NCBI GenBank assembly: GCA_947178165.1 | Contig: CAMWXH010000014.1 | Coordinates: 1-38,777 of the forward strand | Origin: an uncultured Porphyromonadaceae bacterium | GTDB taxonomy: Bacteria > Bacteroidota > Bacteroidia > Bacteroidales > Muribaculaceae | Direction: 5' to 3' | Length of the DNA stretch: 38,777 nt | Shown here: positions 25,552 to 34,179 of the stretch, in pieces | How positions within the stretch are numbered: the stretch's first letter is position 1 | Layout: each line of letters starts with the position of its first letter | Position numbers and translations under genes: made by a program | Notes under the pieces: model-generated | Told to the model about the DNA's origin: nothing | Database searches by the model: none | Seen by the model: the letters and a program-made list of their open reading frames with translations, nothing else

Positions 25552-26880
25552 ATGATACTGATAATTGATGATGATTCAACAGTGCGCTTGTCGTTAAAGC
25601 TTCTCCTGCAGAGGAAGGGATATGACACAGCCGAGGCTTCCTCCCCCGAAGAGGCCCTGTCAAAAGCCCGGAAAGAAACCTTCGAGCTTATCCTGATGGA
25701 TATGAACTATTCATTATCCACTACCGGAGAGGAGGGACTCGAACTATTGATGAAGATGCGCATTTTTCAGCCCGACACCCCCATTATCCTGATCACCGCT
25801 TGGGGAAGCATTGACCTCGCTGTGGAAGGGATGAGAGGAGGCGCATACGATTTCATCACCAAGCCATGGGATAACCGCACTCTGATGCAGAGGATTGAAA
25901 CAGCCCTTAGCTTAAATTCCGAAAGCAGGAATGCTGTTGAGGTCACGGCTCCAGCATTTGACAGATCCGGAATCGTTGGGAATGATCCAGCACTGCTCGA
26001 CCTCCTTTCGACAGTAGAGCGCATTGCCCCGACCGATGCCTCCGTTTTGATTCTTGGGGAGAATGGAACAGGTAAAGAGTTGATTGCACAGGCAATCCAT
26101 AATAACAGCCGTCGCAAATATGAACCGTTTGTTATGGTTAACCTTGGCGGCATTGCGCAATCTCTCTTTGAAAGCGAAATGTTCGGACATGCCAAAGGAG
26201 CATTTACAGGGGCTGTATCAGCAAGAAAGGGGAGATTCGAGATGGCTGATAAAGGAACTATCTTTTTAGATGAGATCGGTGAACTGGATATGAGCTGTCA
26301 GGTTAAGCTTCTGAGAGTGTTGCAGCAACATACTTTCGAACCCTTGGGAGACAGCCGCACCCGCAAAGTTGATATCCGCGTTGTCAGCGCTACAAACGCA
26401 GATATCCCTGCAATGGTGGCCGGACACACTTTCAGGGAAGACCTGTTCTATCGACTGAACCTCATAACTCTACGCATGCCTCCTTTGCGAGAAAGGCCGG
26501 GTGATATACCGGCTCTTCTGCATCATTTCCTATCAAATGCCACAAAGAATTCAGCACGACATCTCCCTGAAATTGATAATGACACCATGGAATGGCTGAT
26601 GCGTCTCCCCTATCCGGGAAATATCAGGCAACTCAAAAATATGGTGGAGCGGGCTGTGCTTGTTGGAGGAGATGTTTTGCATAAAGAGGATTTCTACACC
26701 CCTGGCCTTTCACCCGAAAATGCCCCTGCTTCCACTTCATCAACCCTTGAATCGCGTGAACGTGAAAGCATTAAAGAGGCTCTTGAATTGGCTGCCGGAA
26801 ATCTTTCCCGGGCTGCCCGGATTTTGGGGATAACGCGCCAGGCGCTTTATAGAAGGATTGAAAAATATGGATTAAAATAA
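25552..26880 (+). CDS. Sigma-54-dependent response regulator, NtrC family
   Basis: 442 residues in three parts. Receiver domain (about 1-120) with phospho-acceptor D50 in LILMDMN and the conserved Lys in FITKPWD. AAA+ domain (about 140-375) with Walker A GENGTGKE near 169, the sigma-54 contact loop GAFTGA at 216-221, Walker B GTIFLDEIGEL near 237 and the arginine finger region FREDLFYRLN. C-terminal Fis-type helix-turn-helix (about 400-442, AAGNLSRAARILGITRQALYRRIEKYGLK). It should activate the sigma-54 promoter at 19375. Confidence 0.95.
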   Translation: MILIIDDDSTVRLSLKLLLQRKGYDTAEASSPEEALSKARKETFELILMDMNYSLSTTGEEGLELLMKMRIFQPDTPIILITAWGSIDLAVEGMRGGAYDFITKPWDNRTLMQRIETALSLNSESRNAVEVTAPAFDRSGIVGNDPALLDLLSTVERIAPTDASVLILGENGTGKELIAQAIHNNSRRKYEPFVMVNLGGIAQSLFESEMFGHAKGAFTGAVSARKGRFEMADKGTIFLDEIGELDMSCQVKLLRVLQQHTFEPLGDSRTRKVDIRVVSATNADIPAMVAGHTFREDLFYRLNLITLRMPPLRERPGDIPALLHHFLSNATKNSARHLPEIDNDTMEWLMRLPYPGNIRQLKNMVERAVLVGGDVLHKEDFYTPGLSPENAPASTSSTLESRERESIKEALELAAGNLSRAARILGITRQALYRRIEKYGLK

Positions 26881-26903
26881 CCGTCATCATACCTATACAG
26901 CCT

Positions 26904-28184
26904 ATGAACACACGATTGGTTTTCCTTATTCTCCTTATAGCATTTGCCGGCACGCTCCTCTCTTCACTTCTTTTTAAGGAATATGGAATATGGCTTCCCT
27001 TAATCTTTGGCATTATTGGGTTGCTTTTCTTATTCCTGCTTTATATGCGCATCGTTACCTCAAACCATACTGTCCAAATAGGTATGGAACTTCTGGCCGC
27101 TCAGGATTTTAATAGCCGGTTAAGAAAGGTTGGCGAACGCAATGCCGACCGGGTGGTTAGACTCTTCAACACTATGATAGACCATCTGCGCGAGGAACGC
27201 TTGAAAAATATAGAGCAGGAAAGCCTTCTGAAACTTCTTCTGGATGCTTCCCCGATGGGGGTGGCCATAATGGATTATGACGGACATTTTTCAACATGCA
27301 ACCGCGCCTTTTTAAAAATTACCTCAACCGGCGATATAACTGCTCTCAAAGGGAAGTTGCCTGAAGAATGGCCTATAGAATTAGCCGCTGCCCTAACATC
27401 CCTTAAGGTAGGCAAATCTAAAGTTGTCAGCCTCGGAAACTCTATGAGATACAGGTGTTATCATCTTAATTTTATGCGTCGAGGTTTTCCAGTTGACTTT
27501 TATCTTATTGAAAGCCTTACTGAAGAGATGCGCGACGCTGAGAGGAGCGCATACGAGAAGGTGATTCGAATCTTGTCTCATGAAGTCAACAATACGATGT
27601 GCGGCGTGAGTTCAGTATTAAATCTTATTTCTGACTCAATTGCAGAGAGTGATTTAAAGGAAGCGGTGGAGAGTTGTGACGCAAGATGCGAGCAGTTATG
27701 CGAATTTGTCACATCCTATGCCGATGTGATCAGATTGCCTAAGCCTGATTTAAAAGAGGTGGATCTATGCAATGAGATTCACTCTATGTTGCCCTTCCTT
27801 AATATGCTTATTCGTGAAGATATTGAATTATTTACGGAAATACCGGAAAATCCTTTATGGATAAAAGGAGATAGCATACAACTTCAGCAAGTTATCATCA
27901 ATATTTTTAAGAATGCCGTGGAAAGCATTTCAGGGAAAGGATATGTGTTGATTCGCGCATATAATGACAAGGATGGAACAGCGTTGGAGATTGTAAATAA
28001 CGGCGACCCGATCTCAGAAGAGGTGGCATCGAATATGTTCCGGCCATTTTACACCAATAAGCCAAACGGCCGAGGAATCGGCTTGACCCTAACAAGTGAG
28101 ATCCTTACAAGACACAAGGCCAATTTTCGCTTGTTCACAGACAAGGATGGCCTGACACGCTTCAAGATCAACTTTCATCCTTGA
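26904..28184 (+). CDS. Sensor histidine kinase paired with the NtrC-type regulator
   Basis: 426 residues. Two transmembrane helices close together (about 4-22 and 28-50) leave almost no periplasmic loop, so sensing is probably in the membrane or cytoplasm. A HAMP-like linker and a PAS domain (about 105-215) follow. The phospho-acceptor is H226 in LSHEVNNTMCG, and the ATP-binding domain (about 300-426) has the N box VIINIFKNAVES and G boxes NNGDPISEE and NGRGIGLTLTSEIL. It starts 24 bases after the regulator. The last 17 bases overlap the convergent OmpR-type gene. Confidence 0.93.
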   Translation: MNTRLVFLILLIAFAGTLLSSLLFKEYGIWLPLIFGIIGLLFLFLLYMRIVTSNHTVQIGMELLAAQDFNSRLRKVGERNADRVVRLFNTMIDHLREERLKNIEQESLLKLLLDASPMGVAIMDYDGHFSTCNRAFLKITSTGDITALKGKLPEEWPIELAAALTSLKVGKSKVVSLGNSMRYRCYHLNFMRRGFPVDFYLIESLTEEMRDAERSAYEKVIRILSHEVNNTMCGVSSVLNLISDSIAESDLKEAVESCDARCEQLCEFVTSYADVIRLPKPDLKEVDLCNEIHSMLPFLNMLIREDIELFTEIPENPLWIKGDSIQLQQVIINIFKNAVESISGKGYVLIRAYNDKDGTALEIVNNGDPISEEVASNMFRPFYTNKPNGRGIGLTLTSEILTRHKANFRLFTDKDGLTRFKINFHP

Positions 28185-28842
28185 GGATATATCCCTTCTT
28201 CTTTAGAGATATAATTGAGATTGACGGGTCAGCAAGGAGACGTCGCAGGTAGGTGATCTGCACATTCAAGGCAAGGGAATTGGAGTAGCTGGCATCACCC
28301 CACACCTGTTCGAGTATATAATCACGTTCCACCAGATTCCCTTTATTGTTTGCAAGCAACTGAAGAATTTCTGTCTGCCTGACTGAGAGAGCATGGGTCT
28401 CTCCAAGGAAGGTTAGAGAGCAAAGATTAGGACGAAATATAGTTTCACCGATCTTATGCACTATCTCTTGCTTTAACGAGATGCTTTCAAAACGTTCGTT
28501 GATTTTTGCTATAAGCTCTTCGGGGTAAAATGGTTTGGGGATATAATCGTTCCCCTTCAGGGAGAAACCATGCAGACGGTCAACTTTCTCTGTTCGATCG
28601 GTAAGAAAAAAGATTATCACTTTTTTGTCACTTCTCCGTATGGTCTCGGCCAACTCAAATCCATTCATCTCTGGCATATTTATATCCAGGAGGATAAGAT
28701 CCGGACGATATTCCTTATAATATTCGAGGCCAATTTTCCCGTTATTGGCATAAATCACTTCATGACCATTCTTATCCGCTTCAATGAAGCGTTTTAATAA
28801 CATTGAATTTTTGAAATCATCATCCACAAGCAATATCTTCAT
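28168..28842 (-). CDS. OmpR-family response regulator
   Basis: 224 residues from the ATG at 28842; a GTG at 28848 could add two residues, but the ATG overlaps the kinase stop as TGATG, a standard coupled start. The receiver domain (about 1-118) has the acidic pocket DDD at 7-9, phospho-acceptor D53 in LILLDINMPEMNGF and Lys in YIPKPFYPEEL. The C-terminal winged helix (about 130-224) shows LSVRQTEILQLLANNKGNLVERDYILEQVWGDASYSNSLALNVQITYLRRLL. It is the partner of the kinase upstream and the likely ligand of the GTAAT array at 30543-30580. Confidence 0.94.
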   Translation of the reverse strand: MKILLVDDDFKNSMLLKRFIEADKNGHEVIYANNGKIGLEYYKEYRPDLILLDINMPEMNGFELAETIRRSDKKVIIFFLTDRTEKVDRLHGFSLKGNDYIPKPFYPEELIAKINERFESISLKQEIVHKIGETIFRPNLCSLTFLGETHALSVRQTEILQLLANNKGNLVERDYILEQVWGDASYSNSLALNVQITYLRRLLADPSISIISLKKKGYILKDES

Positions 28843-30314
28843 CAGCACGTCAATTTAATGGTGAAACAAGAACCTTTCCCCTCCTCGCTTTTAACCGTTA
28901 TCTCTCCGTGATGCGCCTCCACAAGCAATTTCACGTAGGCTAATCCCAGGCCAATTCCCGGCAAGTCGGATGAAGCCATTTTCCCTCGATAAAAACGATT
29001 GAAAATATATTTCAAGTCTCCGGCAGGGATTCCAAAGCCGTTATCATTGATGTGGAGCCTCACCCCCTCGGAAGAAATTTCTGTCGAAGCTTCAATGCTC
29101 ACCGAATTCCCTGAATATTTGATGGCATTCTCAATCAAATTAGTAAGGATATTAAAGAGGTGAGAATAATCTGCCGGCACCACTGCATCCTCCCCTATGG
29201 CGTTTATAAATGTCACCCTTTTTCCTGCGGGAATAACGGCACCTTTACTTACAGTGTCGAAAAGCTCACGGAGATTAATATTAGTGAGGTTCAATGGAAT
29301 CTGTTCCACATCATTGAATGTCATATCTCTCAATTTTGAGAAATAAGCGGAAAGATTGTCTAAGGCTCCTCGGGTTTCCCTGACGAGCTCATTCTTCATC
29401 TCCTTATCCTCTATCATCCTGTCATTCTCAATGCCTGAGACACACATTTTCAGCGTTGATATGGGTCGCTTCAGTTCATGAATCATTGTTGTTATGAAAC
29501 TGTTTCGCATCTTGTCGAGGCGAGAGAGCTTGAGCACGGTGGCAAACTGAAGGATTAGACATATTATGAGGAAGAGTGAAAGAAGAGTGACAACAATTAG
29601 GCTGCCCAGCATTTTCCTTAAAACTTCCGTAACCGGAAAACGGCAATCAACAATTAGGCTCTTCTTTGTCAATTCTGAATAAGGAATGGATATTGATACC
29701 ATGGGCTTTAGAGCCGATGCGTGACTTAATATCGAGGGTTGCCACTCCATGGAATCTCTCGTAATAAGATTAGCCTCTTGAGAGATCCCTTTTGCATTCA
29801 TCAGCGAATCCCATTCCTCCATTTTCAACGGAGCCAGACTATCCAGATCAAGATTCTTGAAGGCCACCCATATTTCTGACTCTGATGGAGAGCCTTCGGT
29901 ATCAAACGTCTTTTCTTGTTCATTGATTCCTTCATTCTCCATTACCATCCGGGCAACTTTTGACTGCTCCTCCCGGGTAAGGAGCCTGTTCTTATCCTTT
30001 ATTCCAAGCAAATCGTGAGCCGAGTATCTTTGGGTAGTGATGCTTGCTTTGAATCTGGTGCCTCCTGCGCTATCCTTATCCGACACTATTCTATATTGAG
30101 AGGTGCTCGTATTGCTGCCATTCTTTGAATATGACCTTGAAATCCTCTCCTCTCTGTATTCCGTGAATGCCTTTATAGTCTCATTATAAGCCTCTTCTTC
30201 AAATTCCCTCAGGCTATACACATAACGCTGATATAGCCAGTAGGCCTGCATCCCTAAAAAAGCAAGGATGGCAACAATTGTGACAATGTATAAAGTTTTT
30301 ATTCTTTTCTCCAT
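28842..30314 (-). CDS. Sensor histidine kinase paired with the OmpR-type regulator
   Basis: 490 residues. TM1 is about 8-28, a periplasmic sensor domain of about 200 residues follows, and TM2 is about 237-260. The dimerisation box has H279 in MIHELKRPISTLKM; the ATPase domain (about 380-490) carries NLIENAIKYSG, DNGFGIPAGD and PGIGLGLAYVKLLVEAHHG. The layout resembles Bacteroides RprX-type kinases, though I cannot prove orthology. It faces away from the GLPGLI/TonB operon. The ATG at 30314 opens straight into TM1. A 16-bp palindrome lies 7 bases upstream. Confidence 0.93.
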   Translation of the reverse strand: MEKRIKTLYIVTIVAILAFLGMQAYWLYQRYVYSLREFEEEAYNETIKAFTEYREERISRSYSKNGSNTSTSQYRIVSDKDSAGGTRFKASITTQRYSAHDLLGIKDKNRLLTREEQSKVARMVMENEGINEQEKTFDTEGSPSESEIWVAFKNLDLDSLAPLKMEEWDSLMNAKGISQEANLITRDSMEWQPSILSHASALKPMVSISIPYSELTKKSLIVDCRFPVTEVLRKMLGSLIVVTLLSLFLIICLILQFATVLKLSRLDKMRNSFITTMIHELKRPISTLKMCVSGIENDRMIEDKEMKNELVRETRGALDNLSAYFSKLRDMTFNDVEQIPLNLTNINLRELFDTVSKGAVIPAGKRVTFINAIGEDAVVPADYSHLFNILTNLIENAIKYSGNSVSIEASTEISSEGVRLHINDNGFGIPAGDLKYIFNRFYRGKMASSDLPGIGLGLAYVKLLVEAHHGEITVKSEEGKGSCFTIKLTC

Positions 30315-30321
30315 TAAATAA

Positions 30322-30337
30322 ATTAGTTTAAACTAAT
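30322..30337. promoter_or_regulatory. 16-bp perfect palindrome upstream of the kinase start
   Basis: ATTAGTTTAAACTAAT is a perfect palindrome that ends 7 bases before the kinase ATG on the minus strand. It could be a regulator site or a leader hairpin over the ribosome-binding region. Confidence 0.4.
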
Positions 30338-30368
30338 ATAAACACTCAGTTATCGCTATCACCCATAC

Positions 30369-30461
30369 TGTGGGAACCCACCGCTATTACGGTAACCCGT
30401 TTTGTAGGAATCCACCGCCATTTCAGTAACCGGTTCTGTAGGGACGCACCATGGTGCGTCC
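30369..30461 (+). repeat. REP-like cluster: 34-bp degenerate tandem units and a GTAG-hairpin
   Basis: Two 34-bp units (30369-30402 and 30403-30436) agree at 27 of 34 positions by my count. Each opens with a small palindrome of the form GTGGGAACCCAC or GTAGGAATCCAC. A third, partial unit starts at 30437 and carries GTAG followed by the perfect palindrome GGACGCACCATGGTGCGTCC (30442-30461). GTAG plus hairpin is the pattern recognised by RAYT transposases. It lies in the probable leader of the kinase gene. Confidence 0.65.
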
Positions 30462-30485
30462 AAATACAATGAAAAATATCGACGG

Positions 30486-30493
30486 CAAATTTA
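30486..30493 (-). promoter_or_regulatory. Possible -7 element for the kinase/regulator operon
   Basis: On the minus strand TAAATTTG matches TAnnTTTG. No clear TTTG lies at the right distance upstream. Transcription would pass through the REP-like cluster before reaching the kinase gene. Confidence 0.35.
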
Positions 30494-30542
30494 ATAAAAA
30501 CCACCTGTATTCAATAATGATAATCAAGCTATTTGCACCGGA

Positions 30543-30580
30543 GTAATAATTTAGTAATAAACAGGTAATATTTGAGTAAT
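30543..30580. promoter_or_regulatory. Four GTAAT half-sites at exact 11-bp spacing, OmpR-type operator
   Basis: GTAAT occurs at 30543, 30554, 30565 and 30576, so every copy is 11 bases after the last and on the same DNA face. Three are followed by A. OmpR/PhoB-family regulators bind as head-to-tail dimers to direct repeats of 10-11 bp. The array ends 33 bases before the -7 box of the GLPGLI operon, an activator position, and lies between two divergent units, one of which encodes an OmpR-type regulator. Confidence 0.65.
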
Positions 30581-30612
30581 GATTATTTTCTTCATTTGGT
30601 CGGTTGGCAATG

Positions 30613-30620
30613 TAATTTTG
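30613..30620 (+). promoter_or_regulatory. -7 element of the GLPGLI/TonB operon
   Basis: TAATTTTG matches TAnnTTTG. The nearest TTTG (30595-30598) is only 14 bases upstream, too close for a normal -33, so the promoter looks activator-dependent, in keeping with the GTAAT array. The start would be near 30627, giving a leader of about 118 bases with a REP-like hairpin in it. Confidence 0.5.
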
Positions 30621-30677
30621 CAACGTAAATAATTCCAGACTTTACTTGGGTTGGACACCTAAGATGTGATTATTTTC

Positions 30678-30702
30678 GGACGTACCGGGGGTGCGTCCCT
30701 AC
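30678..30702 (-). repeat. REP-like GTAG-hairpin, inverted relative to 30438-30461
   Basis: On the minus strand GTAG (30702-30699) is followed by GGACGCACC, a short loop and GGTACGTCC, a 9-bp stem with one mismatch. It uses the same stem sequence as the copy at 30442-30461 but in opposite orientation, so the two bracket the operator and promoter. It lies in the GLPGLI leader. Confidence 0.6.
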
Positions 30703-30744
30703 GGGGTAAATTATTAAATTTATAATACTGAAAATTATTAAATT

Positions 30745-31629
30745 ATGAGAAAAAGTTGTATTATCATTTCCGCTTTGGCGTTCAGCCTTCTCCCTCTCTT
30801 CGGGCGCACTATTAAGAGCCGTCAGATTTCAATCTTTCAGAGCAAGGTTCCGGAAACTGAAACATTGGCCGACGAGAAAATAGAGTTCGTTTATGAGTAT
30901 CGGTGGTGCAACGACACAACGGCAACAGATCAGGACAATTTCAAATCCGATAGGATGCTGTTGCAGATCGCCCCCGACGGGATGTCGAAATTCTCCAGTT
31001 ATAAGAACCTGACCGTTGATTCTCTGCTAATGAATATCACCACCGAACAGATTGCTGATGCGGCAGTGGAAGGGAAACTGAGCAATGGGGAGTTTATGAC
31101 CATCTTTAAGAATTATCCGCAAGGGAAACTGACACATACGGAGAAGATATGCATGGACTGGTTCAGATATGAGGAAGAGATGCCTGCTCTGCAATGGGAA
31201 CTCTCCGATTCCACAATTAATGTCTTAGGGTATGAGTGTCAGGAAGCACGGTGCACTTTCCGTGGTCGGGAATGGCGTGCATTCTTTACTGAAGATATTC
31301 CCGTAATGGATGGGCCTTGGAAACTTGCTGGATTACCGGGGCTCATAATGAAAGCTTCAGACAGCAAAAATGAATATGTCTTTGAATGTATCGGCATAAA
31401 ATCAAAGGGGCAACGCCCCATAACACTTTATAAAGTTCCTTACAACAAAACTGACCGCAAAGGATTTTATAGTGCAAAAAACAGGTATGACCTGAATCCG
31501 TATGCCTATTACGAAACCACCACCGGCAATGACCTCCCGGTATATGATGAATATGGCGACATAACCACGGATGTTTACGACCCTATTCCCCTATCCTATG
31601 ATTACATTGAACGCGATTGGAAAAAATGA
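30745..31629 (+). CDS. GLPGLI family protein
   Basis: 294 residues with a signal peptide (to about residue 20). The family motif appears literally as GLPGLIMKASDSKNEY near residue 197, preceded by the conserved block LGYECQEARCTFRGREWRAFFTEDIPVMDGPWKLAGLPG. GLPGLI proteins are exported Bacteroidota proteins of unknown function, often encoded beside a TonB-type outer-membrane protein, as here. Two cysteines near 170 could form a disulfide. The stop overlaps the start of the next gene (ATGA), so they are coupled. Confidence 0.9.
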   Translation: MRKSCIIISALAFSLLPLFGRTIKSRQISIFQSKVPETETLADEKIEFVYEYRWCNDTTATDQDNFKSDRMLLQIAPDGMSKFSSYKNLTVDSLLMNITTEQIADAAVEGKLSNGEFMTIFKNYPQGKLTHTEKICMDWFRYEEEMPALQWELSDSTINVLGYECQEARCTFRGREWRAFFTEDIPVMDGPWKLAGLPGLIMKASDSKNEYVFECIGIKSKGQRPITLYKVPYNKTDRKGFYSAKNRYDLNPYAYYETTTGNDLPVYDEYGDITTDVYDPIPLSYDYIERDWKK

Positions 31630-34178
31630 GACGCAGTTTTCTTATATTTGTTATGTTACTTACCCTGTTGCCGGTTCAGGCAGCAGGGCATACTGAACTT
31701 GAAGGCATCGTGCTTGATGCACTGACAGAAGAAGCAATTGCAGGTGTGGTGATAAAAAGCAAGGGGGTATTCACCTCTACAGGGAAAGAGGGTAAATTTC
31801 ATATCGTTATAAATGATGCTGCCGATTCCGTCTCTTTCAGATGTGTTGGTTATGAGAACTTGACCATCCCCATACAAAACAATAACGGTAACAATAGAGA
31901 TAATCAGAAGGTGATTCATCTTAACCCTAAATCAACACAATTGAATGATGTCATTGTAGAAGCTCCCGATATCTATGCCAAAGGAGATACCCTTGTTTTC
32001 AATGTTTCCCGCTATGCCAAAGATCAGGATAACGCAATCATTGATGTCATAAAGCGTTTGCCGGGCATTAAGGTTGAGGAGGATGGCACAATAAAATATC
32101 AGGGGAAACCAATAAACAAGTTTTATCTTGACGGCAATGACTTCATAGGAGGGCAATATGGACTGGCCACCAACAACATCTCTCATAAAGATGTGAAGGC
32201 TGTGGAAGTGATGGAAAACCACCAGCCCATCAAGGCTCTTGAAGGAATCGACTTTCCTGAAGAAGCAGGGATTAACCTTAAGCTAAAAGAGGATGCCAGG
32301 AGCCGATGGGTGGGAGTGGCAAACGCTTCGGCCGGGTTCTCACCCCTACTCTACAATGGTTCACTTTTCACTATGCGAATAGCTTCCAAGATACAGAATA
32401 TTGTCACCATAAAAGCTGACAATACGGGTTGGAATCCCGCAAATGAGATAACGGAACACAGTTTTTATTCAATGTTTTCCGATGAATACAATCCATCTCC
32501 CTGGCCCGAATATATCTCTGCCGATATAGTGAATCCTCCTTTATCAGAACGTCGCACACGTGACAATCTGTCTTGGCTGGCAAATATAATTACCGCTTGG
32601 AAACGGGGAGATATATCCATGAGGCTGAAGCTGAACTATTTCGCTGACCGTTTAGACTATTGCTCAGAACTATCAACCGATTATTTCAATTTCAATATTC
32701 CCACTTTCTTTCAAAATGACAAATTGAGGCTTCAATCTCATAACTTATCTGCAAGTTTACATTCTGAAGTGAACAAGAAGGGTTATTATTTAGTCGATAA
32801 CCTATGCATCAATGCGCTAAGTAATAACTCTGAGTCCGTTATAACAGGCTCCAATGATGTTACGCAGATGGTAAACAGGGATGGGCTGTTGGCAGTAAAC
32901 GACCTTAAATTAGTTAAACGCAACGAGAAGAGGTTGTTTACATTGACCTCGCGCAATTCCTTATCTTACCACCCCGACTGCCTGAAAATTGAAAACCACA
33001 ATATGGCAAACCAGCAACTTTCGAGTGTTGATGCAAGAAGTACTACTGAAACAGAATTGGGCAAGCTGACAAGATTCTGGAAGTTTTATGTCACCCTCGG
33101 ACTGGATATGAATTATCATCGCATGGATTGTTCGTTAACAGGTATGCACCAATACGATAATTCCGGAATTTATGATTCCTTTACATCGAATATTTATGCC
33201 TTTCCTCAGGTGGATTTTGAGCGTCAAGGATGGTGTCTTTCTTTAAGGGTTCCTGTGAGATGGCTGTATTATAATATCTGTGGCGCACACAATTATTTTG
33301 CCACCTCACCCACCATCCATGTGCGCCGTCAACTCTCGGCAAGGTCGGAATTATCAGCCACTATTTCATACAATCTGAAGGCGCCTCAACCATATACTTT
33401 CATCCGGTCAGCCATACTCTCCGATTATCGTAATCTTTTCGAATCAACCGTACCGGGGAAATATTCCGGAGCGGTTAACGCGAAAGTCTCCTATAAATTC
33501 CGAAATCCTCTCAGAGCTTTATTTTTTAATATAGAGGGAACCTATAGTTTCAGCCGGTCATCTGTTATGTCTAATCAGCTGTTTGTCGAAGACTTGGTCA
33601 TTTCTACCTATGCTGACAAAATATCAGATGCCAAAAGTGGTAGTATTAAGAGCTCAATTAGCAAAGGAATAGGACAGAGCAAGATGGTGGCAGGATGTGA
33701 AGTTACAGGGGTTATAACCTCTGTAACATCAATGCGTGACTATGAGCCCGTGCCCTATCGTCAGACCGTTGCGTCTGTTTCGCCATATTTTAAAGGGAGC
33801 ATTCTCAGATCGTTCTCCTTGAATTATGAGGCCGGTTATAACTTCTCCAATATGAGGACGAAGAAGCAAATCTCTCATTCTCATTCATTTCATCAGAATC
33901 TTCTCTTGACTTTTCTCCCTTCTGATAAAGTTGACATCTCGGCCGGAGCAGAACATTTCCTCACACACCACTCAGAGGGAACAATCTCCAATTTGATATT
34001 GATTGATGCAAAAGCCACTTGGCGCGTGAACTCAAAACTTCGTTTCACCCTCACCGCCTCGAACATCCTTAACCAAAGGAATTATTCATACCTCAACTAC
34101 GGCACCCTCTCACAAACAGAATATTCCTTTCGCATAAGGGGAAGGAATATTCTCATAGGGCTTCAATATCGGTTTTGA
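31626..34178 (+). CDS. TonB-dependent-receptor-like outer-membrane protein with N-terminal carboxypeptidase-regulatory-like domain
   Basis: 850 residues from the ATG at 31626, which overlaps the GLPGLI stop and opens a signal peptide (to about 20); a TTG at 31617 could add three residues. After the signal is a CarboxypepD_reg-like beta-sandwich (about 24-95, TELEGIVLDALTEEAIAGVVIKSKGVFTSTGKEGKFHI). A plug domain follows (about 110-220, GDTLVFNVSRYAKDQDNAIIDVIKRLPGIKVEEDGTIKYQGKPINKFYLDG), then a long barrel ending in the aromatic IGLQYRF. The plan is that of GLPGLI-partner proteins; the substrate is unknown. No SusD partner is present. Confidence 0.85.
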   Translation: MRRSFLIFVMLLTLLPVQAAGHTELEGIVLDALTEEAIAGVVIKSKGVFTSTGKEGKFHIVINDAADSVSFRCVGYENLTIPIQNNNGNNRDNQKVIHLNPKSTQLNDVIVEAPDIYAKGDTLVFNVSRYAKDQDNAIIDVIKRLPGIKVEEDGTIKYQGKPINKFYLDGNDFIGGQYGLATNNISHKDVKAVEVMENHQPIKALEGIDFPEEAGINLKLKEDARSRWVGVANASAGFSPLLYNGSLFTMRIASKIQNIVTIKADNTGWNPANEITEHSFYSMFSDEYNPSPWPEYISADIVNPPLSERRTRDNLSWLANIITAWKRGDISMRLKLNYFADRLDYCSELSTDYFNFNIPTFFQNDKLRLQSHNLSASLHSEVNKKGYYLVDNLCINALSNNSESVITGSNDVTQMVNRDGLLAVNDLKLVKRNEKRLFTLTSRNSLSYHPDCLKIENHNMANQQLSSVDARSTTETELGKLTRFWKFYVTLGLDMNYHRMDCSLTGMHQYDNSGIYDSFTSNIYAFPQVDFERQGWCLSLRVPVRWLYYNICGAHNYFATSPTIHVRRQLSARSELSATISYNLKAPQPYTFIRSAILSDYRNLFESTVPGKYSGAVNAKVSYKFRNPLRALFFNIEGTYSFSRSSVMSNQLFVEDLVISTYADKISDAKSGSIKSSISKGIGQSKMVAGCEVTGVITSVTSMRDYEPVPYRQTVASVSPYFKGSILRSFSLNYEAGYNFSNMRTKKQISHSHSFHQNLLLTFLPSDKVDISAGAEHFLTHHSEGTISNLILIDAKATWRVNSKLRFTLTASNILNQRNYSYLNYGTLSQTEYSFRIRGRNILIGLQYRF

Positions 34179-34179
34179 T

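Noticed and set aside
30604..30622. TTGGCA followed by TTGCA before the GLPGLI gene, like a second sigma-54 promoter
   Set aside because: The gap between the GG and GC is 12 bases instead of 10, which sigma-54 does not accept. The TAATTTTG inside it is a better explanation.
31617..31625. TTG start for the TonB-like gene
   Set aside because: The ATG at 31626 overlaps the GLPGLI stop as ATGA and opens the signal peptide directly.
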